From positions 10,606,001-10,670,000 of the forward strand of contig NC_135054.1 in assembly GCF_051014685.1 (NCBI RefSeq): a stretch of 64,000 nucleotides of DNA, given 5' to 3'. Below the pieces are notes generated by a model. It did no database searches. It was given only the letters and a program-made list of their open reading frames with translations, and was not told the origin of the DNA. A program made the position numbers and the translations under genes. Position 1 is the stretch's first letter. Each line of letters opens with the position of its first letter. This document shows, piece by piece, positions 35,909-48,400 of this stretch. The stretch is from Ptiloglossa arizonensis (lineage: Eukaryota > Arthropoda > Insecta > Hymenoptera > Colletidae).

Positions 35909-38900
35909 CCGAAAATAATAATCACGAGTAATTATTTGTCTAATGATTATTAACAATGCTGTGTTCACAATTTTTGTTACACATTGTTTTATTACAGTGA
36001 GATTAATGTAACTGTCCTAGGTATTCTTTTCGATGAGGAACAGTAATCTAACCTTTAAATAAAGTAACGACTATCAGGTAAGTTAAGTAATTATGTACAA
36101 TAAGTTTCCTTTCTACTTCAATCTATAACATATTCAATTAAATCGATTATAACTCGATTACTATTAAAAAGAAAAATAAAACATCCTGACACGTGCCGTT
36201 ATTTTTTCTAAATAATTTGGTTAAATAATGTTTTATGTAACTGACTTTTAGTGTCTTTATTCTTAAACAAATATACTTGAAATATGTTGGAAGTCTGCAT
36301 TATACATTTTCTTCCACCTACTATCTTTTACTCGAAGTAATCACACATCAGTTTACCAAATTAATAACATTGTATATGTTTTTAGACATAGCACATTATC
36401 TAGAAGAATTCCTCTAAATTTGTTATAAATTTACTGAAAAAGAAAGTTGACTGACATCATTATGGAATATTTCCATACTGCTCTCTTCTTCTCGTTGAAG
36501 TCAATTAGTCACCAATCTAGACCTTAGAAATTCGGTAACATTCTAAATAAATAAAATTGGACTAGAGGAATAGAAATTATGCAAATATCTGTATTGTCAT
36601 GATAACTATAATTGAGCAATTATTGCATAATCCTTTCTAGTTGCCAACTACGTTTCGGAGTAATTAGGAAAAGGTGCTTGAGGTAGTAAGCTGCCTATGA
36701 TACCAGACACCTGCTAACCAAACCGTTGGTTATTCGAGTATCAGCTTTGTGAATTTCCATACAGTTTGTGTACTGTGAAATTGATTAGTCTGACGTTGTT
36801 AGTTCAAGTGCAAAATGCACTCTACTAAATATCATTCGAAATCAACTGAGATTCGTGTTATCTGATAGGAAGACCACTCAATATTGTATAAGGAAGTAAT
36901 ATAGGTTTACAACGTTCAGGAGTAATCGATCAACTTTCATGCGGCATTACTGGAATAGATAGAATTTTGTAGAAACTCCATTATCCAATGTATATTATTA
37001 AAACAATCTGTTCCTTTTCGTATTGATTTGATAGATTACAATCTTAAGAAGTAATAAATCTAATCTAGATCTGACACAGTAACACTCATAATGCTTCTTT
37101 GGAATTTTAGATGCTCTTGCAAAATAGTCTAGTGGTGTTAAGTCAAATGACCTCGCTAGTCAATATATTGTCTACCACGTCTCCTTCCATCGATTTGAGA
37201 ACTATCTTCTCATCTAACCTCATAATGAGAAGGAGCATCATGGTGTTAGATGATAACAGACTATCACAGTGTTCAGAAGCTGAAAGTGGAAATTTCAAAC
37301 TTAGCCTTCAAATAGAGCAAGTCGAGTAGAAAATTGGACGCTTGTATATTTAAATAATCTCTCCTCTTTTGTGACTTTCGATTGCCTGTAGTACGTTCGA
37401 AAATATTGCCTTAAATCTGATTTTCTCTGTTATTTCACGGTACTGAAACAAACATATATCTTAAATTTAAAAAGTACAAAGTGACCTTAGTATGATCGTG
37501 AAAAATTAAGAAGAAATTTGTCCAAACTTATAATTGAGAATATTATGAAATATTCTCTTCATTTTGTTGTATAGTATATTTCATAAATTACTTTGCTTGC
37601 TTCTACGATCGAAAGACTGCATAACACTACAAAATACAGAACTTTCGGTCTGAAATTAATAAAAGTGCAATCGTATTTCCGCTATCGGTATATTCTGAGT
37701 TCTGTCATTTCAACAGGATTTTTATACGCAACCCAACATTCAATATCGGGAAACACATAAAACAGACCTCGTGTTTACAATAATACCACCAACTGTGAAA
37801 CACACAATTTTCATAAAAGTCGTAAGACAACCATTTCCATGGTTAATCGTTAAAAGTGGAATGTATACTATTTCAAAAGGGCTCGCAATCGAGCATGTCA
37901 AGCTGTCTAAACAAGCTCTCTTTTTCCCTTTCTACCTATTTCCCTGTCCTCCGCTCATCTCCTGTTTCTCCTTTCACGTTTGTCAGAGGCAATGACAGGA
38001 TATTAAAGTAGGAACAGCGAGTAGACTGCAGACTGTAAATATCCGGTGGAGCTCGAGCTTGCTCGCAATGAACAGGTTGAGCCAACGAGGTTGGACAAGG
38101 CAACCTCCGACGTCTCTCTGAAAATGCGAGTATTCTCTCTGCTTCTCGTTGTCGCCGAAATTGCGATCATTCCGAAGGCCATAAACGCTACTTGTGGGGC
38201 CCTTATGTAATTGTTTCTCAGTTTGTGTCGCATACGAAACTATTTATTCCATCATATTGCACACTTTCTTCGTGTGCCTGTTCCCTAGAATGGACGAGAG
38301 ACACTGGAATGAATTTCATTGTACCTGCGAGGTACATCTACTGAGCGTCACTCTCCCCCTCAATTTTGCTCAAACTTTGCAAGTTTATAGGGTGACCAGA
38401 AGTAAGGAATAAGTAGATAGTTTTTTTTATCTATGGTAACTCAAGTTCAAAGAATGAAGCTACTGTATAAAGTTTCAACCCTCTGGTGCTGTCTTCGAAA
38501 CTATTAAATTCAAAACAAATTCTGTAATAAAAAACGAAACAATTACTCGTAAGTATTGTTGTTCGTATTACGCATAAAACGCGTAAAATGTAGCAAAAAA
38601 TATCTGCAATTATTTTATGATTTCGATCAACCGTATTTACACAATACGAACACGAGGTAAAAATGTATGTGCTGGATTATGAATTCAAAATAAAAGTAGT
38701 TTATTATATGGTCTTGGCAAGAATGATGATAAAAAAAAACATGTTAAGAATATAATTTTTCACTGATGTATAGACCATCTTATTTCTCGAGAAAAATCGT
38801 GAAGAATTTGTTTCAAAGACTTCCTTGTGCACCCAATAGTTTCGAAGGCTTTCAGTCAATGAAAAATCACAATCTACATCCATGGAAGAATTACCCTCGA

Positions 38901-40179
38901 AGGGATTATTATTGAAATTGCAGTGGCATTGTTGGCTTGGAATTATTAAAACCTGGAGAAAAAATTACTCCAGATGCATTAGCTAACAATTAGGAAGAGT
39001 ATGTGTTGAAATATTGAAAACGGACCTGAGTTGGCGAACCGAAAACGCCTAATGCACAACAATGCATAACAATGAAAGGTTTCACGCTGCGAAAATTACT
39101 GAGGAAACAATAAAACAGTCGGAGAAGGAAGTTTTACTCTCATATGTTGTACTAGAAATATTGCACTATACGATTAATAACTGTTTAATTTAGTCGAACA
39201 CTCTTTGAAAAATAATAATGTCACCTACATTCATATTTTGTAAGTCAACCATCAGAATTTTATAAAATCAATATTCATTGATCTAAGCTATCTTTGAGAA
39301 TAATAGTGATTACACAATCGATGTGCACCTGAATACACTTTGTTTAAAATACTTTCTCCATCTTTACATTAGAACAGTTACTTAATTTTGAGTACCCCTG
39401 ATAGAAATGTATTTTATTTCCTTTGACATTTATCGTTGATATTGCTTTTATCGCAAGTATATTAACTGTATGAATAATTAAACGGAAATGTTCACGAACA
39501 CAAATAAACGTCCATACACATATATTTTGAACTATACGTAAGTATAGATATAAATTTGTTGCGGAAGCGAAATATTCAACGAATAAAATTTACATTCAAA
39601 CGCCGAGCAATTTCATGAAAATTCAAACACGAGATTTATTGTTGTATGGATATGAATTTTGACAAGAGTGTTACAATAATGATGATAATAATTATAAAAT
39701 GTTTAAAAAAAAAATTTTTCTGGAGTAATTTTCAGTGAACTAACGAATAGAGAGAATAATTCTAATATAAGAATATCAATTTCTTACAATTAGTCGCATC
39801 ACTACTAATACGTAATTAGAGATAAGAATATTGCTATACATTTTATGTAATGACAATATGTAATTTATATACCTCTAAATAGTCCGGGAGAGAATTTAAT
39901 TAAATTAATTTTTCAAGTTTAAAAATTCCAAAATATATAACAATAAGCTTGAAGCCAAAATATTCATATCTAATATCCTCGTGCCAACAAGAAATTGATT
40001 ACATCAATCTAACTGTTTTCATAAGATTTCTAATTGATTTCTTGCTTATCCTTCGTTGTTTATCTTCCGTTACAAACAACAAGAGCAAACTAAAAATTCC
40101 TACTCTCATCATCCTCTCTCCAGCTCCGTTTTTTATCCAACCCAGTTTCAACCCCTTTTACTAATTAAAAAGTTTGCAG
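35909..40179. other. AT-rich gene-free stretch
   Basis: Four kilobases without a convincing gene. Noted: a perfect 9-bp hairpin at 37536-37557 (GAGAATATT/AATATTCTC), an 8-bp stem near 37209-37235 and a pyrimidine tract at about 37912-37980. The frame at 37111-37329 has no recognisable features. Confidence 0.35.
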
Positions 40180-40345
40180 GAGTCCAGCATAGTGTAGAAG
40201 TCTTGGAAGAAAAGTATCCTCTTGAGAATTTAGGGCCCCGATATGAAGGGGATTCGCAAAAAATATATGAATTCCAATGATGAGGAGCAATATTGCACAG
40301 CTATTCTTTATTGCGGCTAATAAAGACAGCCCCGAAAACGGAGTA
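40180..40345 (+). CDS. possible 3'-terminal exon with poly-A signal
   Basis: TACTAAT at 40159-40165 is a near-ideal branch point and TTTGCAG at 40173-40179 a good 3' splice site. After two bases of a split codon the frame reads GTC CAG CAT and stays open 32 codons to TGA at 40278-40280. The peptide is acidic and protein-like (VEVLEEKYPLENLGPRYEG). AATAAA follows at 40319-40324, about 40 bases past the stop, so all parts of a last exon are present in order. The frame is short and no upstream exon is identified, so chance is still possible. The coding part is 40180-40280. Confidence 0.3.
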
Positions 40346-41191
40346 GATCAGAAGGGTCAGCTTTCCTTCCACGATCTTTCCACTTTTCTTTCCTTTCCCC
40401 TTTGTTTCACTCTCGTGGGGTCGATGCCTATGTTCCTGGCCTCTAATACCATTTAACGCGTTTTATTCCCAAGTTCAACTGCTACAGGATATTAACGTTT
40501 AATGATATAGACGTTTCACGTGATGTCATGCTACATTTCTTTTTACACACTCTTTTCATCGAAATGAAACCACTTCTCGACGAATATTGATAAATTACTC
40601 TGCTATCCAATAAAATTCTGATACTAAACGAGGGAATCGAAGAAACGTATATCTGTAATAATATTCATTTATGCGTAACTGCATAGTAGGATATCGCTAA
40701 GTACATTTACGATAGCAAATACTCTTGCATCATTTTCTAGAGTTGTACACGTAAAACTCCTCTATATACCGTGTCATCGAGCTGTCTTTTACTTCGCGTC
40801 ACTATGAAGTTAGCTTAACTCCTAACCAACTAATCAAGGAATTCAGTTTCTGTACTCGGATACGAGCATCGTTCAAACACTAATAAGTCTTAGCTTCTCG
40901 AAGAAATTTTTATTCGGAGTCAGAACCGGAGATGAAATATACAGATTGGAATCAACTTCGAATCAATATCAAACTTTTCAAAATTAGCTATTTTTCATAT
41001 TGAATGTCTTTGGCAGACGAGCAATATTCGAGTATCCTCGTACAACGTTGGACATTTATCAAGAACAACCCTTATACAATCCTGTAAATATTCGTAGATA
41101 ACTTCAGCTAAAATTATTTAATTCGAAGCAATTCTTTCGAAAATCTTGTTAATGTCTGTAAATATAACCGGTGTTGAAATTAATGAAATAA
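40346..41191. other. AT-rich stretch, nothing recognised
   Basis: No gene seen. Confidence 0.4.
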
Positions 41192-41291
41192 ATAACGAAG
41201 TTGATAAAACATCTATTTAATGAAGATAATGAGGTAACTATTCAATGAAATTGACAAAATAGCTATTTAACGAAGTTAATGACACGACTTC
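41192..41291 (+). repeat. two-copy 50-bp diverged tandem repeat
   Basis: GAAGTTGATAAAACATCTAT and GAAATTGACAAAATAGCTAT lie exactly 50 bp apart, each followed by TTAA(T/C)GAAG and (A/T)TAATGA. Confidence 0.8.
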
Positions 41292-41371
41292 AACTAAAAT
41301 CAAAAAGTCACATACACATACTCATTTCTTACCAGTGCTATACCTAAATCTCCATTTCATTCTTCGTGCAG

Positions 41372-41485
41372 GAAGACAGAACAAAATTACAAGATTGGTT
41401 AAGAATCGTACTCAACTCAAGGAAGAATAACACAAGAAGACAGAAGAATTACTCGTTTCTCATGAAGAAACACTCAGAAGAATAA
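41372..41485 (+). other. weak exon candidate, purine-rich
   Basis: TTCATTCTTCGTGCAG ends at 41371 and is followed by 37 open codons starting GAA GAC AGA (hydrophilic, includes LQDWLRIVLNSRK) to a TAA. The AGAAGAA-rich sequence resembles splicing enhancers. Length is not significant. Confidence 0.12.
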
Positions 41486-42400
41486 GACACACTCGGTCCA
41501 TGAGAAGAATACTCGAGCTCGGCGAAATTGCAGTGTTAAGACAGACACACTCCTACGCTTACAACTCTCTCCAGACTAAATGTACGCAACGCAAATTTAT
41601 CCACACACTCGAGATCCACGTTTACGAATTTTTCAACCCTACAAATACACCGGTGAGATTTTAACGCGGCATAAATTTTTGAGAAATTGGCGAGAAGAGT
41701 GTAATTCTTTTATGAGGCATAATTAGTGGAATAAATTGCGCTTAATTGGCGTTGAAAACCAAAAGTACTGTTCCCTTTCGTTAAAATTGATTGAAAATTA
41801 AGAATGGAACTACTTTTTGATATTTTTATGTATATTTGAGCGATTCGGATTTGACGGTCAGAATTTTTGAAGAAACTTACTTCACTATTGTTCGAAATAC
41901 TGACAGTATTATTACCATGAAAATTCAATTTATCATTGCAAATATTAATCAAGTCATTCTTTATGAATCCTTGTAATAAATACTTGAATAAGGTTTGTCT
42001 GTAACAAAATTTCATATATTTCGTCTTTAAAAATATCCATTTGCACAACTGGACAATGTCAAATACCGGAATTAATCCATAAGATTACATTCATGATAAT
42101 ACGCAAACGAGTGGTCATAATTGCGTCACGTTAACAGCATTGTATGAATACTGAAATAGCAATTTCGGGATACTGGCACGAAATTCATTTAAAAACCATA
42201 ATTAGCTCGCAGGTCGGTACGGTAATAGTCGTTTAGATTAGGCTAAATCTAGTCCACTGGCTACAGTTTGTCTACTCCTGTCCTAGATTATCGTTAATTC
42301 GTAAGCACGATTCTGATGAGACAACTCAAGTTCAATTTGAACGGTTCGATGTATTAATTTTCGTATCGCAGTTTCAAAGGGAAGGTAAAAATACAGAGAA
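41486..42400. other. AT-rich stretch, nothing recognised
   Basis: The 112-codon minus frame at 41710-42048 is lysine/asparagine-rich and has no recognisable features. Confidence 0.35.
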
Positions 42401-42900
42401 GGTTTTCGTCGCGATACACGCGATTGCAAATCGCCGAGTAAACGGTGACGTTACAGAGCTTGTACTCGTCAGGCCGGAATAACCGAAGCCTCGTTTTATG
42501 TAAAAACGTTTCATACTGTTAGCCGCTTTTCACGTTAATCCGGATTAAGAAGCTAGACGGGAGACGTTGCATCCCGTAAACTGTGGCAGCGAAGAGGCGG
42601 TGAAATAACAACGACACGAGAGAAAAAAAAAAATGTACGAGATCTAGTCGCGAAGATTCTGTAGGCAGTCCGCCTGTCGGGATCTTCTCGTGAAAGTGAG
42701 CCCGAGAGGGTAATAAAAAGAGCGACAGATAAGCCGTTTCGTATTACCCTTCGATCGGCGTCATATTCCTGTGACGCGTATGACGAGAAATCGCGAGGAA
42801 TATGTTTCAGAATGCTGCAGTTCCGTTTGAATTTCGTCAGCGAAGGATTCGAGCGATTATTCGAATAACCTGCCCCACTGCGAGGCCACATAGATCGCAT
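42401..42900. other. CpG-elevated block
   Basis: Raised GC and CpG over 500 bp with a 115-codon minus frame (42553-42900) of arginine/serine-rich composition. No domain is recognisable. It may be regulatory. Confidence 0.2.
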
Positions 42901-45090
42901 AAAGTTGCAGTTTTTCGAACGATGAATAGAAAGGATTGTTTTTTCTAGCGACTTGTGAAATTTCTACGTAGAAATGATAAACATTTCAGCACGCAGGAGG
43001 GTAGCGGGTAGCTTGAACGGGAGATTTGTGCGTTACATTGTTCTGTTGTGTAACTCCTTTATTTATTCTTTTGTTCATATACTCTCGGTTCGTATTTTAC
43101 TTCTTGTAATAAGTCGTATATTTTTTAGCGTTCCAGCTGCATCTTTTATTGGAAAAAGTCGTTTCAAATGCGCATCGACAAGATGTATATTCGTTATATA
43201 TTGCTACGCGGGTTTTGGAGATGCACTGCTGTTATCGAAACAGTGAAAAATCCCAGAAAAGGAATTACACCTAAAACAGTTTATGCTTTATGTTTTAGGG
43301 AACATTCATTGGGTTGTTTGAATATTGAATCGTCAGTGATCTACATTTTCTTCATACGTTTAAAGTATTTTTCGAAGTTTCCATTATTCTACTTCTTTCT
43401 TCCGCCTACGCGATTCGTTTTTCAAGTTTATTTATGTTATTTATTTATCAGTGTGTTAAAAAATGACTTTCTCGATGCAGAAAAACAATTTCAACCGTAG
43501 AAAGAAGATCCACTACCATTTTTGTATCAAACCGAGATTGATTTTCGAGAACTAAATGCATCAACGCGACCGATCATTACAGAGATCGTTACACGCTTGT
43601 GAACAGTGAAGTCAGCAACCATCCAGAGTCATTTTAAACGCTTCCTTCCAGTTGGAACAGAAAAAAAAGGAACAACGATGAGGCTTTCACCCTCTACGGA
43701 TCACGATCACCCATCAGTTTACACCCATACATAAGCAAATGCATTCTGAAGTGCAGGGAAAAACTCATATATCGTTGCACGAGAATCAATGCTGTTTAAC
43801 GTAGAAGCGGTTGAACATAACACTTTCGAACAGTTGTCAGTAACATGACTGTATCAATTTTTATACAATTTTTAAAAGGATTTAAATTTAAAACCGATAT
43901 GTTTCTGCACTATTTTTATATTTCACTTGATATATCAATATTTGAGTTTTGTTTGTTCCGTATTTTTCCGTAGCTAACAGCTTTAGAGTTGCATTAATTT
44001 TAAACATGGACATGAAACTGTATTGAGTGCAAAGCAGAATAGGAATATTATGATATTTACAGATAAATCCAATTTGATGCAGCAAACAAATCCGTGTGTT
44101 AAAAATTAGTGTTTATCTGTATTGTGTTTATCTTTGTTATATTCTGCACTAACACGAGACGTATGATACCAACAGACCTCGAATTAACGTTGCAATAAAC
44201 GTTCGCGTGTAACAATGAAGTATCTGCTTCCACGATCAGAGATACAGTAAACGATATTACGCTGCACGCAAACAAATGATAACAGTGGTTCGAATATCTT
44301 ACCGTGGAATTAACCTGAACAACGGAAATCGATCGAACGTGGTAAATTGATCAATTTCATTGGACAAATCGGTTTAAACTTCTAGACTAGTAATCGATTC
44401 AGCTCAAGCGTTAATTGCTGATCTAAACGATCAGTTAATAGAGCATGTTATCAAAGGGCCAGGTCAGAGGATCTTAACGAGCAAATGGAGGTTATCAGAG
44501 AAAATAACTTCTCACAAGGTCATTCTAGTCTAAATGATCCCAAAAATCGAATTTTGGATTATTATATGTCCTTAAAATTGATGATTGCTGAAAAGGTGAA
44601 AATCGAAATATATATTTTCAAAGGCAACCATCGTATTAAAAATTGTCCTATTTTACTTATTTTGGTTTTAGACAATATCTATTTTCATATAAATATAAAA
44701 AAAGAAACTTAAATCAGTGAATTCGGATAATTACAAAGATCACAATCAAATGCACCGAGCGAGAAAAAATTTCAAAACACGATGCGCGTTATGTGATCCT
44801 TATCTTGTAGAATATTAAGTATAATCTCTTTAACATTTTTTTTATAATTATATGAAACACAAATAAATATCTATACAGAACCTCGGTGGTTTGTGTTCGG
44901 TAGTTTTTCTTCGTTTGATTCGTAAACCTCGAAAAGGACCGCTTGGTCTAGAACGCTCCCTTAATTCAGTCACGGTCGTGAAATACTCATAAGGCACCAT
45001 ATTATCCTGGAATCTTGCAGAACCTTTTACGGTGCAGTCCTAAGCGCTAAAACATCTGAATTTTCTTCTACACAGACACGCTGGTCCTTC
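42901..45090. other. AT-rich gene-free stretch
   Basis: Two overlapping + frames at 42974-43246 and 43168-43500 are hydrophobic because of T-rich DNA. Nothing else seen. Confidence 0.35.
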
Positions 45091-45560
45091 AACGCGCGTA
45101 TTCGATCTTCTTATGGTCGCGTGTGTACAAATTCACACAACGAGGACTTGCACGTTCAAGAAAGGAAGACGAAAGAGAGGAGATATTCTCACACAGGCTT
45201 CCAACATGATCACGAAGTTCAACGACCCACGGGAATGCCAGGGCACCAGCAGACTGCCGTCTTAAACCGTGCCCAGAGATCGCGTAGATGCGACTGCGTT
45301 TGGGGACGCGTGTGCAGGTGTGCGACGGCGTAGGTACGAGTCGTTCGAAACGTGCAAGATCGCGTGGATATGTGTCGATGCATGGTTACCCCCCAAGTGC
45401 CGTGGAAACATGGGGAAACGCTCTGTCGTGAACGGTGATGGCCGAGAACACGTGAGATTGTATGAGATTTTTTGCATACGGACGTGCACAAACTTATGGA
45501 TAAAGTGTGAAAGCGAAGAAAAAATAAATGAAAACCTAATCACCCTATCTGGTAATTGAA
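45091..45560. other. GC-rich island with contradictory frames
   Basis: Frames are open on both strands over the same bases (45121-45559), as expected of CpG-rich DNA. No domain is recognised. Confidence 0.2.
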
Positions 45561-46380
45561 CGCAACTCGAACAACCGTTAACCAGAGCGGGAATCGTAAT
45601 TGATTAGTATTTTTATAAAATAACTAACGATTCTACCATGAAATTAAGATGAATACATTTTGAGTACACTAAGAATTGATCGATTGATACGTGCACGCGC
45701 AAGTGACTACAAAATCTTGCAGACATGATTTTATGTAATTTCTATCGTTCACCAAAGTGCAGCCAAAGGTCCTTTCGAGTTTTCAAAAATTTTACATTGT
45801 ATTTATGGAATGTCGATACCGAACGTTGATATTATTTCACTGCTAAAAATGGTAATTGTGCGAACCGACATCTTGTACCAGCCCAATTATACGAACACAC
45901 ATAGATAAGTATCTATCAGAATGTTATAATTTCTGACGTCTCACATGTGCATTCTGACGTAATTTCTGACAAGTGCATTAAAAGGAACGAATTCATTGTT
46001 AGGTTCGATGAATCTTCGACTCCCTTTAAGATGATGTCGCAAAGGTGAATGCACCGAGAAGCGCCAAAAAAACGTGTAGAGGCTCACACGTACAGCCAAG
46101 GTGAACAATAGCATACAAGCAAAACTATGATGATGGTAATGTGGAAGCGATGGAAGTAGCGTGGAGACATGTGGGAGGCAACGAAACAGTGTGGAACTAC
46201 GCGGTACGTAGTAATGAAGATACTGGAAAACAGCGGAGAGGGTACATGGAGAACTCCTGAAGGTAGAGAAAATTGGAAGTGGACGACTAGACTCGACAGT
46301 GGGTGTGCAAAAGATGGCAATCTCTGCACCCATTGAACACAGCCTGGAGGTGTTTAATGAGAACAGCTAGCTCGCTACAA
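45561..46380. other. mixed stretch, nothing recognised
   Basis: The 130-codon minus frame at 45941-46333 is proline/serine/tyrosine-rich, antisense to a purine-rich run, and not convincing. Confidence 0.3.
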
Positions 46381-46860
46381 GCCACGCTTGACCTACATTA
46401 CCGGGTGTAGACGACGTCGTCAACGACAACGACGACGAGTATGACGACGACTGTCTGGCAGTAGGAAACCCGACTACGAAACTGCACCGGTGTCTAGATG
46501 AGTGGATAGAGTCGGGTTCCCTGACTTTCCACAGTTCCTCAATGGTTTCACGGACAATGGAGATTCGAATCCGGTGAGCTGGTCAAACGGTCCGTCGATT
46601 TTTATTTTCACCGTTTCCGGTGGGATGCTTGCGACCAGATTAGAATTCCATTCTCCGCATTTGCGGAGTTAAATCGGGTTTGGATCAATTCTAATATTTC
46701 CACACGGGGCTTGGTGTAGCGGCGGTGGAAGAAGGGAACCCTGGGACAACCGGAAGTGGAACAGAAAAGGTGATTCGGGGCAAATTGACTTCACGATTCC
46801 ACGACGAGTTCGTCGATCGTAGTATAGGGGCCGATAAGCTGACACGGGCTTCTGTCAAAA
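46381..46860. other. GC-elevated block with degenerate tRNA-like boxes
   Basis: TAGATGAGTGG at 46495 and GATTCGAATCC at 46562 resemble the A and B boxes of a tRNA promoter. They are 67 bp apart rather than ~44, and the T-stem does not pair. It could be a decayed tRNA-derived repeat or chance. Confidence 0.15.
46410..46452. repeat. imperfect GAC trinucleotide repeat
   Basis: GACGAC/AACGAC units with interruptions. Confidence 0.8.
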
Positions 46861-47500
46861 TTTGAAACGAGTCAGGAACCGAGAATTACGGATATAAAAC
46901 GAACAACTGCGTTATCTGAGAGGAAGAATAAAACAGAATCGATTATTCGTAAAATTTTAATTCGTAAAACTGTTGTTTGTGTTTCCTCAACTGGAGCAAC
47001 CATCGTTTGCAAGAATACCATTCGTTCATACAAGTTTCATTAATTTAATTTTCAAAACAACTAACTATATTATATTACGTAATACGCAAGGTAACATAAA
47101 ATATATTTACTAATATACAATTTTCTAGTTAACAGTACAATGCAATACTATGTAACATAAAATACTGTAAAGTAAAATGACATTTTGCAAACAAAGTTTT
47201 TACATATTTTTGGAATAAAATATAAACTGTAACTAAGTATAAATAGATATTCGTTGAAATTCCAATATACAAGACAATCTACTGGAAAGAAACACCTAAA
47301 TGCAATACCTTCCTTAATGAAACCTAAAATGCTTGTTCGTATATTAAAAATTGAGAAAATCATTTACCTTTACTCTGTACGTGTTAACCTACGTTTAATC
47401 TATTTTCACTATCTCTAGAGATAAAATTGATTCTGAACACTCAGTATGCAAACGTAAATGATAAACTGTTGGCCTATTGACGACTAAAGTAAAAGTAGTT
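46861..47500. other. AT-rich stretch, nothing recognised
   Basis: No gene seen. Confidence 0.4.
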
Positions 47501-48400
47501 CCACAAAGATTAAAAGAGTAGGACAAATTTAAAGTGCAAATGGGTGATTACCTTCCGTATAAGGCGGACACACCGAGCACTTGGGACAAAGAAATTTGTA
47601 ATAAGAAAACTTTGTAGCAGGAAACTTTTCCGAGGTAACATCGATGCATCGCTGAGCGAGTTGGTATCAGCGGTGCACCGCAAGCGACGTCTAGCATCCT
47701 CGTGACAATGCAAGAAGGCAAACTTTCATACGGATAATTCAACGTACGGTCGATCAGGAAGTTGTCTTCCTAGAAGCTCGCGTATGCGTTTAGGAAGTTA
47801 TAAACCGAGCAAGTTGTATTAAATCACGACCACGTTGGCTCGAATACAGCGCAGTAAAGAGGTTACTGCGCGGTAAACGCGTAATGCCGTTAAAAGGATC
47901 GCGTTCAAGGATTGGACTTCTAATCCACGGGGGTGCTCCCCCGATGGACTTCGAAGACACAGGAGAGAAGGGAGGAACTGGATGAATTCGACACCAAGCA
48001 GAAAGAAAGACATAGAGTGAAGTATACGCAGGTTTACGGCAATAAAAACGCCTACAAAAGATCTTTTCAGAGAACTACCGAGAAACAGAGAGCGAAGAAT
48101 AAAGTAAAATCCGACGGAGAGAAATAAATGAGCGGGAAGAGCCAAGGGAGGGAACTGGAAAATGACAGCTCCAGCAATTGCGAGTAATTGCACCACGTCT
48201 TGCACAAAGGAGGCATAAACCTCCCCCGGAAGTTTCCTGCGCGACAGGTTGTCCCACGTCCTGATCCAAAGAGGAGAATCTCATCAGAGATGCACGTCGA
48301 CTTGCCACTCTGGTGATTAGCCTGCATGCGGACGGCGTTTAGGGAGTAGGATTTGACTGCTCCCGCGTCACAAGATCACGGTGCGGCTTTGAAATTTAAC
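47501..48400. other. GC-elevated block, possible regulatory or exonic region
   Basis: Purine-rich + strand DNA gives a hydrophobic 128-codon minus frame (47819-48205, GTG start) and a charged + frame (47933-48127). Both are probably composition effects. No splice pair or domain was found. Confidence 0.2.

Noticed and set aside
42313..42350. Second CTGATGAG (hammerhead core)
   Set aside because: No GAAA or matching stem II follows. A minus-strand copy at 48280-48287 was rejected for the same reason.
45941..46333. 130-codon minus-strand frame
   Set aside because: Low-complexity P/S/Y/L content antisense to a purine-rich run; length is within chance expectation.
46495..46572. Possible tRNA gene from A- and B-box-like motifs
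   Set aside because: Box spacing is too long, the T-stem has an A-C clash at its closing pair and no acceptor stem can be formed.
47819..48205. 128-codon hydrophobic minus-strand frame, membrane-protein-like
   Set aside because: It starts at GTG with no early ATG and is antisense to purine-rich DNA, which creates hydrophobic codons without a gene.
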